Source: Paramecium octaurelia (taxonomy: Eukaryota > Ciliophora > Oligohymenophorea > Peniculida > Parameciidae). From it: a stretch of 64,000 nucleotides of DNA. The DNA lies in contig CAJJDP010000079.1 in assembly GCA_905182995.1 (NCBI GenBank), forward strand, positions 75,893-139,892, given 5' to 3'. The position numbers were made by a program, and so were the translations under genes. This document shows, in pieces, positions 24,667 to 36,452 of this stretch (position 1 is its first letter; every line of letters starts with the position of its first letter). The notes beneath the pieces are model-generated. The model searched no databases and had not been told where the DNA came from. It worked only from the letters and a program-made list of their open reading frames with translations.

Positions 24667-25486
24667 ATGAAGGAGGAGAATATTCGTATGAGCCCAAGAT
24701 TTATACAAACTATGATGATGTTTAAGGATTATTTGTCAAGTAACATATAATTTGAGTGGATTAGAGGAAAAGCTTTCTCCAAAGCAAACAGACCCAAATC
24801 TAGTAAAGATTTTTGGTAAGTAAAATGCAGATAGAGAATACATCACAAATCCAGCTCATAAGCCCTAGTATGTTAAATTAAAGACGAGAAAAAATAGTGA
24901 TGAAAAAATCTTAAAATAAATAGATAATGCATTTTAAAAGTAAGTTGCCCTTAAGTAAAAATTAAAGATCTTTGATTCAGAATAAATGAATTAAATTCGA
25001 AATTCACTCCACGATTAAATTGTGCATTCAAATAGAGAATCATTTTCATAAATTATTGATCATAAATTTTCAACAAATTTAACACCAGAACATTGTTAAA
25101 TAATTAAAACTTTGAGGTAGGAACTTACATTTAAAGAGAAATTAAAACTTAAGGAACCTATAGAATTTGCAAAATCGGTACTCACTGAAAGAATTTAGAG
25201 ATAATTGATCTACAAAAAATAAGTCTAACATGATCAAAAATTCTTCAAAGAATAGAATCATAAAGTATCAGTTTTAAACATGGAAAAATTAAATGTAAAG
25301 TCTCATGATGGACTTGATATAAGCAGAAGAAGTATTTCCCATAAAGATTTTGTCAAATCAATAAATGATTTATGCTTGACAGAAAGACAGACCTATAGAA
25401 AAATGTTAAAAAAATTTAATTTTGTATAGAGAAAATTTTGTAATAAATTTAATGGAATCCTAGATGAAGTTTAAACTAAATTATGA
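24667..25486 (+). CDS. Hypothetical charged, helical protein
   Basis: About 264 residues, one 25-nt intron (24740-24764). Lysine/glutamine/glutamate-rich throughout, with likely coiled-coil stretches (ILKQIDNAFQKQVALKQKLK, LRQELTFKEKLKLKEP). No membrane segment or known domain. Confidence 0.65.
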
Positions 25487-26009
25487 TTATTCGAAAGAAC
25501 TAACCTTATTCTAATGATAATTTAATAATATTTATTGAGAATCAATTTATTAATAAATCAGCAATTAATAGAGTATCTATTTTCCCATACTCATTTCCTA
25601 TAATAGGAAATATGATCATCTAATTATATGTTATCTTAAGAAGAATTGAAAGGAGGCTTGTTATTAATATTTTAGGGAACTTTAATCTCGTAAATTTTGT
25701 CAATTATCTCAATTTACACCTATTAATCCTGGTTTTGATTAGTATTAATTTACTCTCTTGATTAATAATATAAATTTTAAACTGTTAAACATAGCAATAA
25801 TTGGAAGCATTAAAAAATAATTAGGTAATAGAATTTAATTATGTATTTGATTTTCATATTTACTTCGAGAAAATGCAATCATTCGTACAACAAATAATTC
25901 TTCCTATTTTTTTGCATTCTACTTTAGTTTATCAATATGAAAAAGTTGTGCTGTCTTTATAGATTATCCTTAATTTTTTTTTATATAAATTTTTTTATAA
26001 ATAAGGTTG
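25487..26009. other. Intergenic
   Basis: AT-rich spacer between two co-directional genes. Nothing recognised. Confidence 0.55.
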
Positions 26010-27271
26010 ATGATAAACTTCAATTACCCATAAACAATTTATAAACCTGTCCAAAATAACTATTTGACTGATACAGATATCCTAGGTTTTTTGGATTAGT
26101 TAAAAGTCAAATAATATACCAATTTGGAGAGATTAGATAATCAATTAATAGTAAAGTTTACTTTTCAAGGAGATCAGTTCGTCACCCTTTACGATCTCAT
26201 GAATTTTAAAGTATTTTTATTTATCATTTTTTTTAGTTAAATAATGTTTAATGTTTTTAAGTAGATTATGCATTTGCGATAATATACTCAATTTTAGCAG
26301 AATTCTAAAATAAATATGAACAGCATTAAGTTAATTTCAATTCCGAAGAAATATGGATTAAGATTAAATCAAGTCCTAATGCAACTTTTGATGTCATATT
26401 TTCTTCAATCGATTTCGATAAACAAAGCAATACTAAATCTGATATTGGATCATTAAAAGGTATAATTTTTAGTTTTTTGGAATTATTCTAAGAGTCAGAT
26501 ATTTAACTAATAAAAGAAGTATATGAATCATTAGAAAAATGTAATCAAATTAATGAAGCCTAAAATATCATAAAAAAATATTTGAAACCTTCCTAGTAAT
26601 TAAAGTTAAACTATAATATAGTTGATAAATTCTAAAATCTAGTTGATATTTTTAAAAAATCAAATGAAATATCGTAAAAAGGAGAAAATTATGATATCTT
26701 AAGAAATAACATAATCAATTGGGTAGCCAAGGGTAATTATAAACTTGAAACTGTTGCTAATCTTAAGGACCTTTTTGTATTATTATAATTGTAGGCAACT
26801 TATAAAATTTTAACATAATGGGATGATTTAGACGACATTTTTATCATATTAAAAGAATATGAGATTTTGAACTCACATTAGCGTTTATAAAACATTAATG
26901 ACTTTATTTTCCTATTGACATTTCCAAAGTAGCGTCTTAGATCAGACAGTCAAATAACTTTATCCTACTCTAAATAAACGTTAGATTGGGTTGAATAGTT
27001 AGAAAAACTTATTCTTTATAAAATTACCCACTATATTTAGAACATCACAGAATTTTATAAAGGAGACAGAGAAGAATGGCATAAGGTAGATTTTAAATGC
27101 ATCTTTAATAAGGTTAGATAATATCTCAATGACAGTGAAGGTGTTGAATAAACAATTTAAAACTAACAATCTTTAAAGGGCATTACACTTGCTATTATAA
27201 AGGCATATTATTAGGAAAAGGTTGATGGGTTAAATTAGGAAATAATTAAAATAATGTTTAAGAAAAAGTGA
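26010..27271 (+). CDS. Hypothetical protein
   Basis: About 411 residues, one 26-nt intron (26211-26236). Mostly helical and polar, with isoleucine, lysine and asparagine richness (NNIINWVAKGNYKLETVANLK, LLTFPKQRLRSDSQI). No membrane segment or domain recognised. The C-terminus is basic (MFKKK). Confidence 0.65.
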
Positions 27272-27654
27272 TGTTTTACATATTATTAGAATTGGAAAGT
27301 TAATCCCCATATAAAATTATATAATATATATCAAAAATATGTATAAGGTTTCTAAAGACAATTTTTATTTTAAAGATTTAAGTCTCCCATATTTTGAAAA
27401 AGTTATCTATCATGAATTTTTCATAAAATATTTGAAAAGGTTATAGTAACAACAAAAATAAAACTGTTTAAAAATACTTTCTTAATTTATCAATATGACA
27501 CTAATTAGTTAAATAATTATAAATCATAATTCCAAATAAATTTTATGAAATGTAATAAAGAGTTAGATTTATAAACATGAATGATTTGATAGGTTTTGAA
27601 TAAATATTTGTAAATACAAGATTAAATATATTGATTATAAAGTTTAGATGACTA
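27272..27654. other. Intergenic between convergent genes
   Basis: AT-rich; nothing recognised. Confidence 0.5.
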
Positions 27655-27834
27655 TCATAAATGAATTCCGCTGCTAATTTTTTGTTCAGGTGAAAATGAT
27701 TAATCATGTAATCTTCGTTTGACAATTGGATTGTTTTTTGCTTCAAATAAAACTGGAACTGTGACTATTTGTTACAATTTAGGATCATAAAGCTTCAAGT
27801 CTTTCTGTTTTGGTTTTGGTATATTACAACCCAT
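27655..27834 (-). CDS. Small protein with MGC lipidation-type start
   Basis: 59 residues, single exon to TGA. Starts MGCNIPKPKQKDLKLYD: glycine 2 and cysteine 3 fit N-myristoylation plus S-palmitoylation, followed by a basic, soluble stretch. No family recognised. A different frame here (start 27746) is more AT-biased and was rejected. Confidence 0.5.
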
Positions 27835-28472
27835 CACAATAAATTGAATATTTATTATATTATAAAAATCAAAATAATCCAGAAATAGCATATAAATTTA
27901 ACACTTTTAACAATTTTCTGATCACATATATTTTCTAACATTTTTCTTTGATAATAAATAACATTGATAACTAAATATCACACTCTATTCTATTCTAAAT
28001 TTTTATTATTATTTATTAAGCTTGAAAATAAAAATATATTTAGTCCCTCAAATAAGATTATCATTTCTCAAATGACATATCTAATGAAAAGAATGGAGTA
28101 AAATAAAAAAATAAGTTTATTTGTAAAAAATATGGCTACTGCTTGAGTGTTCAATTATTGTAATAAGCTTAAGCCAAAGTTGATTAGTTTTGAAATTAAA
28201 TTACATGTTAAAAGTTGAGATTTTAATGAACCACAGTTCTATTATTAATTTATGGATCTATAATTTTGCTAAATATATATTACCAATTATAAAATAAATG
28301 AATTAAATTTATAATAAAATCATGCAATAAAAAAGCTTGATTTAATTCTGATGCTTCTCTCTTAGTCTTAATATATAGTTTTATTTGTGAATATAATAAG
28401 TATAACAATACTAAACAATCAAATGAATATCTTATAGATATGTATTAATTAGTATAAACATAATAATCAAAA
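27835..28472. other. Intergenic
   Basis: Among the most AT-rich stretches of the window. No gene, tRNA or repeat recognised. Confidence 0.55.
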
Positions 28473-29554
28473 TCAATGAGATGTGAACAATCTGAGTAAC
28501 AGTTCCATAAATATAAGTATACTAACCTTCGTACTGACGTTTAAGCAAGAAAGTTTTCTAAAAATGTTAAATAAATTTCATACCTTCTTATCACTATTAA
28601 GAGAACAGAAATCAATAGTCTGATTTTGGATCTGTGTTATTGTACAACAACTCCATGATTATACTCTTTTAAGTAGTTCATTTTAAGATCTTTGGTTATC
28701 ATTTTTTAGCACCATTAAGTAATAATGGTCTTCATCTTAGGCCATTCAGAATCATTATGCATTTCATGAAAACCTTATTCAAATATTTTGATTGTTTTTT
28801 CTTTGGATTGAATTTACATATAGAAGTCAACTGAATCCAGATGTGAGGCAATCTTATCTTGTTTGCCATGCAATATCAAGATTGGTATTTTAAATTAATT
28901 GGCATTAGGTAATATGTATTATTAGAATAACAACACATTCTATGCAAATTGGATACTCATATAGGGATGTATCAATCGATCTGTTGCCAATTTTCTTATG
29001 TGATGATTATTTTTGGATGCAAAAGATAAATTATGATACGTATTAACCTATAAATCTGGACATATTTTAGCCATCATCTGTAATGTGATCATTTTCATTC
29101 TTCCATACCTTGGTGGCACTCTAAATTGAGCACTACTGCAAATAAGTCCTTGTATATCAAATTGTGGATTCATCAAGCAAAAACTGATTACAATAGCTGC
29201 CCCCAGTGCATGACAAAATATGAACAATGGCACTGATTTGTCAATTTAATCTAATACAGTCTCCAGATCCATGTGCATCTCTTCTATTGTGGCTTTACTT
29301 CTGATTCCACCTGAAAGTCCGAATCCTCTTTAATCATAAAGATGGACTTTAAAATTATTGAGTAAGAAACAATCTGTCAACTGAAAATGATTAATATTTA
29401 GTATTACTTGTTTGTAATTTCCAGAATGCTCTCCAAATCCATGTACGATAATGACTTGGGCATCAAGAAATTAGGGAGTGAATTCTTGATAATATAATTG
29501 AATTCCATGTGTTCTAGTATCAATGTACTTTCTTGTAACCTAAGGTATGCTCAT
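28473..29554 (-). CDS. Monoacylglycerol-lipase-like hydrolase lacking the nucleophile serine
   Basis: About 342 residues, two introns (28558-28583, 29381-29407). MGL/S33 landmarks: VIIVHGFGEHSGNY, VHLYDQRGFGLSGG, LILHGKQDKIASH with the acid residue, and FHEMHND with the histidine. The nucleophile elbow, normally GHSMGG, reads FCHALGAA: the serine is alanine. It is thus predicted inactive as a lipase. The C-terminus has a hydrophobic stretch (IRLLISVLLIVI) that may anchor it. The 3' end depends on the intron at 28558-28583 and is less certain. Confidence 0.8.
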
Positions 29555-29994
29555 ATTATGTTACTTTAGAAGTTTATTGGACGCCTAAGAAAAAAGTGTT
29601 AAATTCCTTTTTAACTTTTTAACTGTCTGATTATATATCAGTGCTTTCGGTCCTTTTTGGTGAATCCATCAATCTTTCCTCGTTAATTAACAAGCTCATT
29701 ATATTATTATTTTTTAGCTTCTTAGAGCCAAATGTGAGTGATTAAGAATGAGGTATTAAGATCGATTATGACGCAAGATTTAAGAAAGATAATATAAATT
29801 TTTATATAAAATTATACAAACAATCAAAGAAGTCTAACTTTCATCACTCTGTCTACCAATATCTCAAGGAGCATAATCTAATTTGTTATAAAAATAATTT
29901 ATATTTGGCATCTAATTATAATAAAAATTTAAATATCCTCTTAAGTTGCTTCAATCTCAAAGAAACTAAATTTATTAATATATAAGTATATTTA
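29555..29994. other. Intergenic between convergent/divergent neighbours
   Basis: AT-rich spacer upstream of the hydrolase and beyond the RING gene stop. No coding frame supported. Confidence 0.5.
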
Positions 29995-31474
29995 TCATAA
30001 TTATGATTCAACAATTCGATCTTTTTGTTTGCAAAGATCTCTTTAACTCTAATGATTCGGAGTTCCATCAAATTGAACAGTCTGAGGTGAGTGGTCCCCC
30101 TAAGGAGAATTATCTAAGTCAATCCTACATGTCGTTCTATATGGAGTTGGATAAAAAGGAATATACAGAGCTCCTCTATCACTTTGCTATTCCTCTCCTT
30201 CTTTTAATTCTACCTTTTCATTAATTTCTAAATTTAACTGAGGTAACTAAGTCTTGCATTATAATAATTTTTATATATCCTCTTCCTGTAAACTCTGCCT
30301 ACAAACTGGGCAATTTGCTTGTTTAATAGTCCTAACTAGAGTGCATTAAATACCAATCCGATAAGCATTAATCATGGAAATTATGTTTGCATGGTGTCTA
30401 TCTATATTTCTCCTTCATTTCAAATTATATCAAACAAACTGCACATGTTTCTTGTACCAATTTTGAATTAATCTTTTGTGTTGGCATATATTTTTTAAAA
30501 ATCTTTCTATCTAGTGCAGGTTGAATTTATGTTAATTATCTATATTATCTTTTATAACTTATAAATATGAGGAGGGCCACAAGGATGCCAAATAGAAAGA
30601 TAGAGGACAGAAGTATCGTTGCCCAATAAGGGAAGTTATTAGTATCATCTAAAGATCTAAAATTATAAACAATTATGTACACAAATGAAATTTAGATTTC
30701 TTAGATGTGAGTTGAATTAAAATTAAATAATCCAAAAATGAAGATGTAATCTGAGATATCTGTTTCTCTTGTCAAACTAATCGATTTCTCATCTGAAGTC
30801 TATTCCAAAATTTCAAAATTAGTAAAGAATGTTGGCAAGATTGTAATGTCTAGTTTGTCTGCTGGGATAGAGGATATGCCAAATAAGGCCTCTTGGTTTT
30901 AAATTGTGATCTAAATGTTAGGTAAGTATGTACATCATAATCTTGATTGTCCAGTATCACGTAAGCATAGAACCAAGAATTATTGAGTACATGAAAAGTG
31001 ATCGAATAATCAGTTTCTATTTTTTGCAATTGGAGTAAACAATCCAATCCATAGTAAGGGAAGGGACAAGATTTCTATTATTTTAATACCTATTGAATAA
31101 GTTATGAAATAAAAAATTACTGCTTCATTTATGGTTAAATTAAAATGCATTGTTTTGTTGATATCTTTAATGTTAATAAAAGGATCCAAAACAGGGCAAG
31201 TTATCTCTATGGTGAGATTTTTGGTCTATTTGACGGAGACAGATTAGACGTTGGATCTGATAGAGTATGATTGTGAATCAAAATAGTTTTGGGCACCAAT
31301 ATATATTTGCATCAGAGGTAAGCAATAATTGTCTACTGGAAATTATGTAATGATCATCTAAATTAAATAAGTCTTTTAGGCATCAAGATTATTATGCTCT
31401 ATTTTTAATTAATCAGTAACATATTAGGTATTATAGTTTGCTAAAACTGTAGTGATGCATATTAAAAAATACAT
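29995..31474 (-). CDS. Transmembrane RING-H2 E3 ubiquitin ligase
   Basis: About 467 residues, three introns (30332-30353, 30911-30933, 31090-31120). A signal peptide (MYFLICITTVLANYN) leads into a lumenal region of about 270 residues with NxT/S sites and an EGF-like piece (CPFPYYGLDC). A membrane helix (ILLSSIFLFGILVALLIFI) precedes a cytosolic RING-H2: CAVCLIQFEMKEKYRQTPCKHNFHDQC and CPVCRQSL, with all eight zinc ligands. The layout matches RNF13/goliath-type E3s, although no PA domain was recognised. The 22-nt intron splits the RING. An upstream ATG (31516) would overlap the neighbouring gene; the start chosen gives the cleaner signal peptide. Confidence 0.88.
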
Positions 31475-31482
31475 AAAATTTA

Positions 31483-32622
31483 ATGTATAAACATTTATTG
31501 AAATTGCGCTATGCATATCAACCAAGTATTAAATTTACTCATGTCCACCCTTCATCCTAATACACTCCAATCCAAATGACAGTCAGGGAGGCAATAAACC
31601 TTGCTATGGATGAAGAATTGGCCCATGATCCAAATGTGTTTTTACTTGGTATATGATTTAATATTAATATAAATCAGGAGAGGAAGTGGGTCAATATCAA
31701 GGAGCCTACAAAGTATCGAAGGGGTTGTTCTAAAAATATGGAGGCGACCGAGTTATCGACACTCCAATTACTGAGGCAGGATTCACAGGTATTGCAGTGG
31801 GAGCAGCCCTCTATGGATTGAAACCAATAGTTGAGTTTATGACTTGGAATTTCGCAATGCAAGCTATTGATCATATAATAAACTCTGCAGCTAAGGCACA
31901 TTACATGAGTGCGGGTGATTAGAAGGCATCTATTGTCTTTCGAGGAATCAATGGGTAAGATCAAAGATTTATAAGCCTTTAGTGCTACGGCTTATGTTGC
32001 AGCCTAACATTCTTAATGTTTTGCTTCCTGGTACAGTAATGTGCCTGGGTTGGTTGTGTTATCTCCCTACGATTGTGACGATGCTAAATCACTTCTCAAG
32101 GCAGCTGTAAGAAATCCTAACCCTGTGGTATTCTTGGAAAATGAAATCCTGTACAGTGAATCCTTCGAACTCTCAGCTGAAGCCAGAGATCCCAACTATT
32201 TAGCACCCATAGGAAAGGCTAAGATCATGAGACAAGGAGAGCATGTCACAATAGTCGCATTTTCAAAAATGGTTTAATACTCTCTCAAAGCTGCTGAGCA
32301 ATTGTTTAGGGAAGGAATCAATTGTGAAGTTGTTAATTTAAGAAGTTTGAGACCATTGGACAGAGAAACAATACTCTCAAGTGTCAAAAAGACTGGTCGT
32401 TTGGTTTGTGTGGAAGAGGGATGGCCACAATCTGGCATTTCAGCTGAAATTACTGCTCTCATTATGGAAGGAGGAGCATTCAAATATTTAGATGCACCCA
32501 TCTAAAGAGTGACTGGTGTGGAAATCCCAACTCCATATGCTTTTAATTTAGAGGCTATGGCATTCCCAAAAACTGAATAAATTGTTGATGCAGTACTAAA
32601 TGTCTTAAAGGGTGCTCGTTGA
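31483..32622 (+). CDS. PDHB: Pyruvate dehydrogenase E1 component subunit beta, mitochondrial
   Basis: About 360 residues, two introns (31649-31677, 31955-31982). An N-terminal presequence rich in K/R ([18 protein letters not shown]) suits mitochondrial import. E1-beta motifs: [97 protein letters not shown] and the end [10 protein letters not shown]. With E1 alpha it makes the ThDP-dependent pyruvate decarboxylase of the PDH complex. The start lies only 8 bp from the divergent RING gene start. Confidence 0.97.
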
Positions 32623-32886
32623 TTTATTATAAGATATGGTCATACATATAAATTGATAAATATATTATTACTGTTCATTAATAGTTTTTTTCGAGTTATA
32701 TGTTATTTTACTTATCTAATTTAATAACTAGAATTAAATACTATTATTATGCACAACGCATCATTAATTAATTCTTACTTTGAAATGCTATTATTAATAA
32801 TTCTATAAATATTATGTTTAAGAATGTTCCTGTTTTAAATTTTAAATTAAAAACTTCTATTCTGCTAATATTCTATCCAATAATAA

Positions 32887-33441
32887 ATGTAAAAAATAGT
32901 TCTTATTTTTGCCATCCTCTCATTAAGCTTAGCCATCGATGTGGTCGACGACTACGATGTAGAATCTTATTTGGGTGATTGGTTTGAAGTAGCAAGCAGT
33001 CCTTGGGTTCATACAACCTTTGAGAAAAATGGATTTTGTAATAGAGCCAGATATGGTGTCTTGGCTAGTGGAGATCTAAGTGTCTATAATGTCTAAAGAG
33101 ACGGGGCTGGTGATGGTCCAATAAAATCAATTGATGGGTATGCCAGAATCCCAGATCTCACCCAGAAGGCCAAATTGAAGGTGTTCCTGAACGGAGGACA
33201 AGTCGGGGGAGGAGACTATTGGATTATTGAATTAGGACCAGTTATTAATAAGAAATATTAATGGGTGATTGTGAGTGAACCTGAAATGCTTTTCATGTGG
33301 GTTTTGGCTAGAACTCCTTAATAATACAGAGAGGAGTATGAAGACTATGTAAGAGATCGTGTAAGTGCCTTGGGTTTTAATGGAGTTTTGAATAAGTACG
33401 TTCCGAGATTTTTCGATAAATGTGTGCCATATGATGATTGA
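32887..33441 (+). CDS. Secreted lipocalin (Blc/apolipoprotein D-like)
   Basis: Single exon, 184 residues. Signal peptide (MQKIVLIFAILSLSLA) then a lipocalin start motif YLGDWFEVASSPW (the GxW signature), barrel strands with GGGDYWIIELG and the YQWVIVSEPE segment found in Blc-like lipocalins. Cysteine pairs near CNRARYG and DKCVPYD are placed for a disulphide. Predicted secreted small hydrophobic ligand carrier. Ends in an acidic DD before TGA. Confidence 0.88.
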
Positions 33442-33482
33442 TTTCAACTGATATCTATAGATATATGTGTTATTTATTTTTA

Positions 33483-34119
33483 TCAATATCTTCTTGGAGC
33501 TGTGATGATCTCATAAAACTCTTCAAATGAGATTTATTCAGGACTCTCTGTTTTCCTGAGGATATGAATATGATGGATCATTTCATGCAATTCATCATCA
33601 TTTAAAGTTTCTCCCAGTTCTTTAGCAACACGTTTCAAATTTGTAAAATCAATGAATCTAATCTAATTATTAAAATAATAACCCAGTATCTTCAGGATCG
33701 TAAATTTAAAACAATTTTTATGCTCCTTCCCTTGTTTTATTGTTTCCCAATCTGTTCGAAATGATATCGACAAAAGTATCGAAATTGATAGACTCTCCAT
33801 GACTAGCATTGATAAATGATGATGATGAATTACTTTTCCAAGTCTTGCACCATTTGATACACAAATTTATTTCTTGCATCAACACCTAAGTCTTCAAGCA
33901 CCTTCTTTATTTCATGAGCATCTATTGTGCCACTCTTATCATCATCAAACCAATCAAAGGTTTCCTTAAAATCTTTTACCATATTATTACTCTCAAATCA
34001 TTGATTTCCTCTGGAGTCAAATAATTTTCCTTGGGTTTTTAAGGTTTAGCTGCTGGTGCACCTTTCTATTTATTATTTTAAGCAGGTGCTTACTCGGCTT
34101 ACTTATTTGCTCTAGACAT
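33483..34119 (-). CDS. Centrin-like EF-hand protein
   Basis: About 184 residues, three introns (33658-33682, 33803-33833, 33965-33990). A Q/A/K-rich N-terminal extension, then LTPEEINDLRETFDWF leading into EF-hand 1 (DDDKSGTIDAHE), which is canonical. EF2 (NHGESINFDTF) and EF4 are degenerate; EF3 (DPEDTGFIDFTN) lacks a standard final acidic residue. Spacing matches centrin/CDC31. Such proteins act in basal bodies and the contractile lattice of Paramecium. Probably binds calcium mainly at EF1. Confidence 0.82.
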
Positions 34120-34548
34120 ATCTATTAAATAATTTTATTTATATATATTCATTTTCGACAATCAATCCAATAAATGATCAAAAATGTTCACCACCTTAAC
34201 CCTGATTCTCCCTACTTAATAATGACACACAGATCTCCAAATGACTTGACTCTAAATTTTAGATAATCACGATGAAATTTGAAGTGTTTCATAGCATCAT
34301 TTAACTATTCATGATATTAAGTTGAATTTATATTAAAAAATTGCTATTGTTATTATAATGCATTTATTACGAGGGGAATTTTGATAAAATGCTTAATAAA
34401 GTGAAATAATAATTAAAATCAATTTGAAATGACCTTTTTATGAAGATTAAGTCATTTTAAAATATATGAAATTTAGAAAAATATAAGTAAAATTATTAAT
34501 CATCCTAAGGTTTTCGGTTTTTTCTCTCTTCACACTTCCTCAATTATC
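34120..34548. other. Intergenic, promoter side of the centrin-like gene
   Basis: AT-rich with the CTTAAC...CTCCCTA motif (34195-34219) and TTTGAAGTGT (34278-34287), both also found upstream of the C18orf32-like gene. Confidence 0.55.
34195..34219 (-). promoter_or_regulatory. Candidate shared promoter motif, site B
   Basis: Plus-strand CTTAACCCTGATTCTCCCTA, about 76 bp upstream of the centrin-like start. Matches site A in 18 of the first 20 bases. Confidence 0.4.
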
Positions 34549-34869
34549 TCATATATGGGAATCGATATCATACAACTGTTTCTTTATCTTTAATAGACAA
34601 GCTTCTCGATTAGAGCTTAAGATTATCTAATGATCAAAGGGAAACTCTCTGAATTTCAGAACCAAATCATTATTGAGGTTAGAATGTATGATGGTTTTGT
34701 AATTGCCTTTGATTTTCGATTAGACAATAATAGAAATTTGCTAATTCTGAAATTTAGTAGTGTTTCGTTCTTCTTTGTTGAGATAACGGTGATTTTTTAA
34801 ATGTTTAGTTTAGAGATTATAAATAGTGCAGAGTTGGGTTGATTTATTTGTTAAATTGGGTTAGTTCAT
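34549..34869 (-). CDS. Hypothetical small basic protein
   Basis: Single exon of 106 residues: MNQPNLTNKSTQLCTIY start, lysine/asparagine-rich middle (KHLKNHRYLNKEERNTTKF) and IILSSNREACLLKIKKQL near the end. No domain recognised. Divergent from the Rab gene with 62 bp between starts. Confidence 0.55.
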
Positions 34870-34931
34870 GGGCTGTAAGTATATATAGTTGCGATTTCGT
34901 AATTCCCATTAATAATTATAATTTTTTCTAT

Positions 34932-35612
34932 ATGGAAGCAGATCCTTTTATTAAGATCATTGTGGTGGGCGAGCAAGGGGTTGGCAAGACTTGCTTGTTG
35001 AATTAATATTGTTATGAGCGATTTGAAGCTAATAGTCCTCCAACGATAGGGTGCGATTTTACGACTAAGGTGACTTAGACAAATGGACAGACTGTTCGAT
35101 TATAATTGTGGGACATTGCTGGTTAGGAGAAGTACAATGCTGTGAGCAAATTGTATGTGAGGGGAGCGTTGGGTATTAAAATAAATGAGGGGTAGGTTGT
35201 TTAATAGTTTGTGACATCAAGGATCCGAATTCTTTGGAGGAAACTTTGAAATGGAAAAGTATTATTGAGGAGAATAGTGATTAAAACAATATTCCAATCA
35301 TGTTGGTGCAGAATAAGTGTGACTTAGCGAGTGATGATGAGAAGTCATCTTTTTATCAGACTTTATAAGGTTTTGCAAAAACAAATAAATTTTTCTCCTG
35401 CATTCAAACAAGTGCAAAGGAGGGCACAGGGTTGAAGGTAACAAAGTGAAATAGACTTATAGCAACTATTCACCGAATTAATCTAGGAGATAATCGACAA
35501 GGGATTACTAGTGAATCAACAGAAGAATTTTAAATAAAGTACGAATGTACAATTAAATGCTGCTCAAAGTTAATAGAACCAATAACAGAAAAAGGACAAG
35601 ACTTGTTGTTGA
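34932..35612 (+). CDS. Rab-family small GTPase
   Basis: About 210 residues, two introns (35173-35195, 35438-35462). G1 GEQGVGKTC, switch I PTIGCDFTTK, G3 WDIAGQEKYN, G4 NKCDLA, G5 TSAKEG, and a C-terminal double cysteine (KTCC) for geranylgeranylation. WDIAGQE rather than WDTAGQE is typical of the Rab32/38/29 subgroup; subgroup is inference. Regulates vesicle traffic. A TBC-domain RabGAP is encoded at 46553-47689, but no direct link is implied. Confidence 0.92.
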
Positions 35613-35720
35613 ATGAATATTAATAAATATAAATATATAATATAATTTATATTTATTCATTCTCTTTTTAAAAAGATTAAAAGGATTTTTAAATAATAAA
35701 AAAAATTTGTTTTATTAAAG

Positions 35721-36229
35721 ATGGTATATATAGCATTCATTTTCTCTCTAGGTACTAGCAAAGTTCGTTGAAGTTGGAAGAGTTGTCAAAATCAATTATG
35801 GTCCTCAAGAAGGCAAATTGGCAACAATTGTTGAAATCCTCAATGATAAGAGAGTCCTCATCGATGGACCAACCACTGGAGTTTAGAGACAAGTCATCCC
35901 AATCAGAAGATTGACACTTACCAAATTCAATCTTAAAGGTGCAACAAGAGGAGCCAGATCTGGTGTCCTTACCAAGGCAATTAAAAAATCTGATCCATTC
36001 GCACAATACGCTCAATCTATTGCTGCCAAGAAGGTTGCTAAGAAAGCACTCAGAGCTAAATTAAACGATTTTGACAGATTCAGAGTCATGATTCTTAGAA
36101 AGAGAGTAATGCTATCAATAAATCATTTATTAGAGAAGTGCCCTCCTAAGCACCCAACTCAAATCTTTGAAAAAGAACGCTGGTGGAAAGGCTCAAGCTC
36201 AAGCTAAAGGAGGAAATAAGAAGAAATGA
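35721..36229 (+). CDS. RPL14: 60S ribosomal protein eL14
   Basis: About 150 residues, two 28-nt introns, the first immediately after the ATG (35724-35751), the second at 36106-36133. [35 protein letters not shown] is the KOW-type eL14 start ([15 protein letters not shown] visible), followed by [13 protein letters not shown] and the [21 protein letters not shown] helix. Ends in a lysine-rich [10 protein letters not shown] tail. Structural protein of the large subunit. Confidence 0.95.
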
Positions 36230-36452
36230 TCAGCTTATTATAAAATAAGTATATTAATAAATTTGAATTACATAAATCTGCATTCATTGTTTGATGTCCT
36301 AATTAATCTTCATCTATATGTTCTATTTTCAATTTAATTTCATTTAAAGTTGTAAACATCCCCAATTTTATCCAAATCTAAAGGAAATCCATAATTCCAC
36401 CATCCTCCCCTTTAAAATTAAATAAATTATAATATTTTAATAATCTATATAC

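Noticed and set aside
30003..30224. Plus-strand 73-residue open frame
   Set aside because: It lies antisense to the C-terminal exon of the RING gene, which has the stronger coding evidence.
36230..36452. Possible tiny minus-strand gene starting near 36413
   Set aside because: Only about 24 residues to a stop, no neighbour support.
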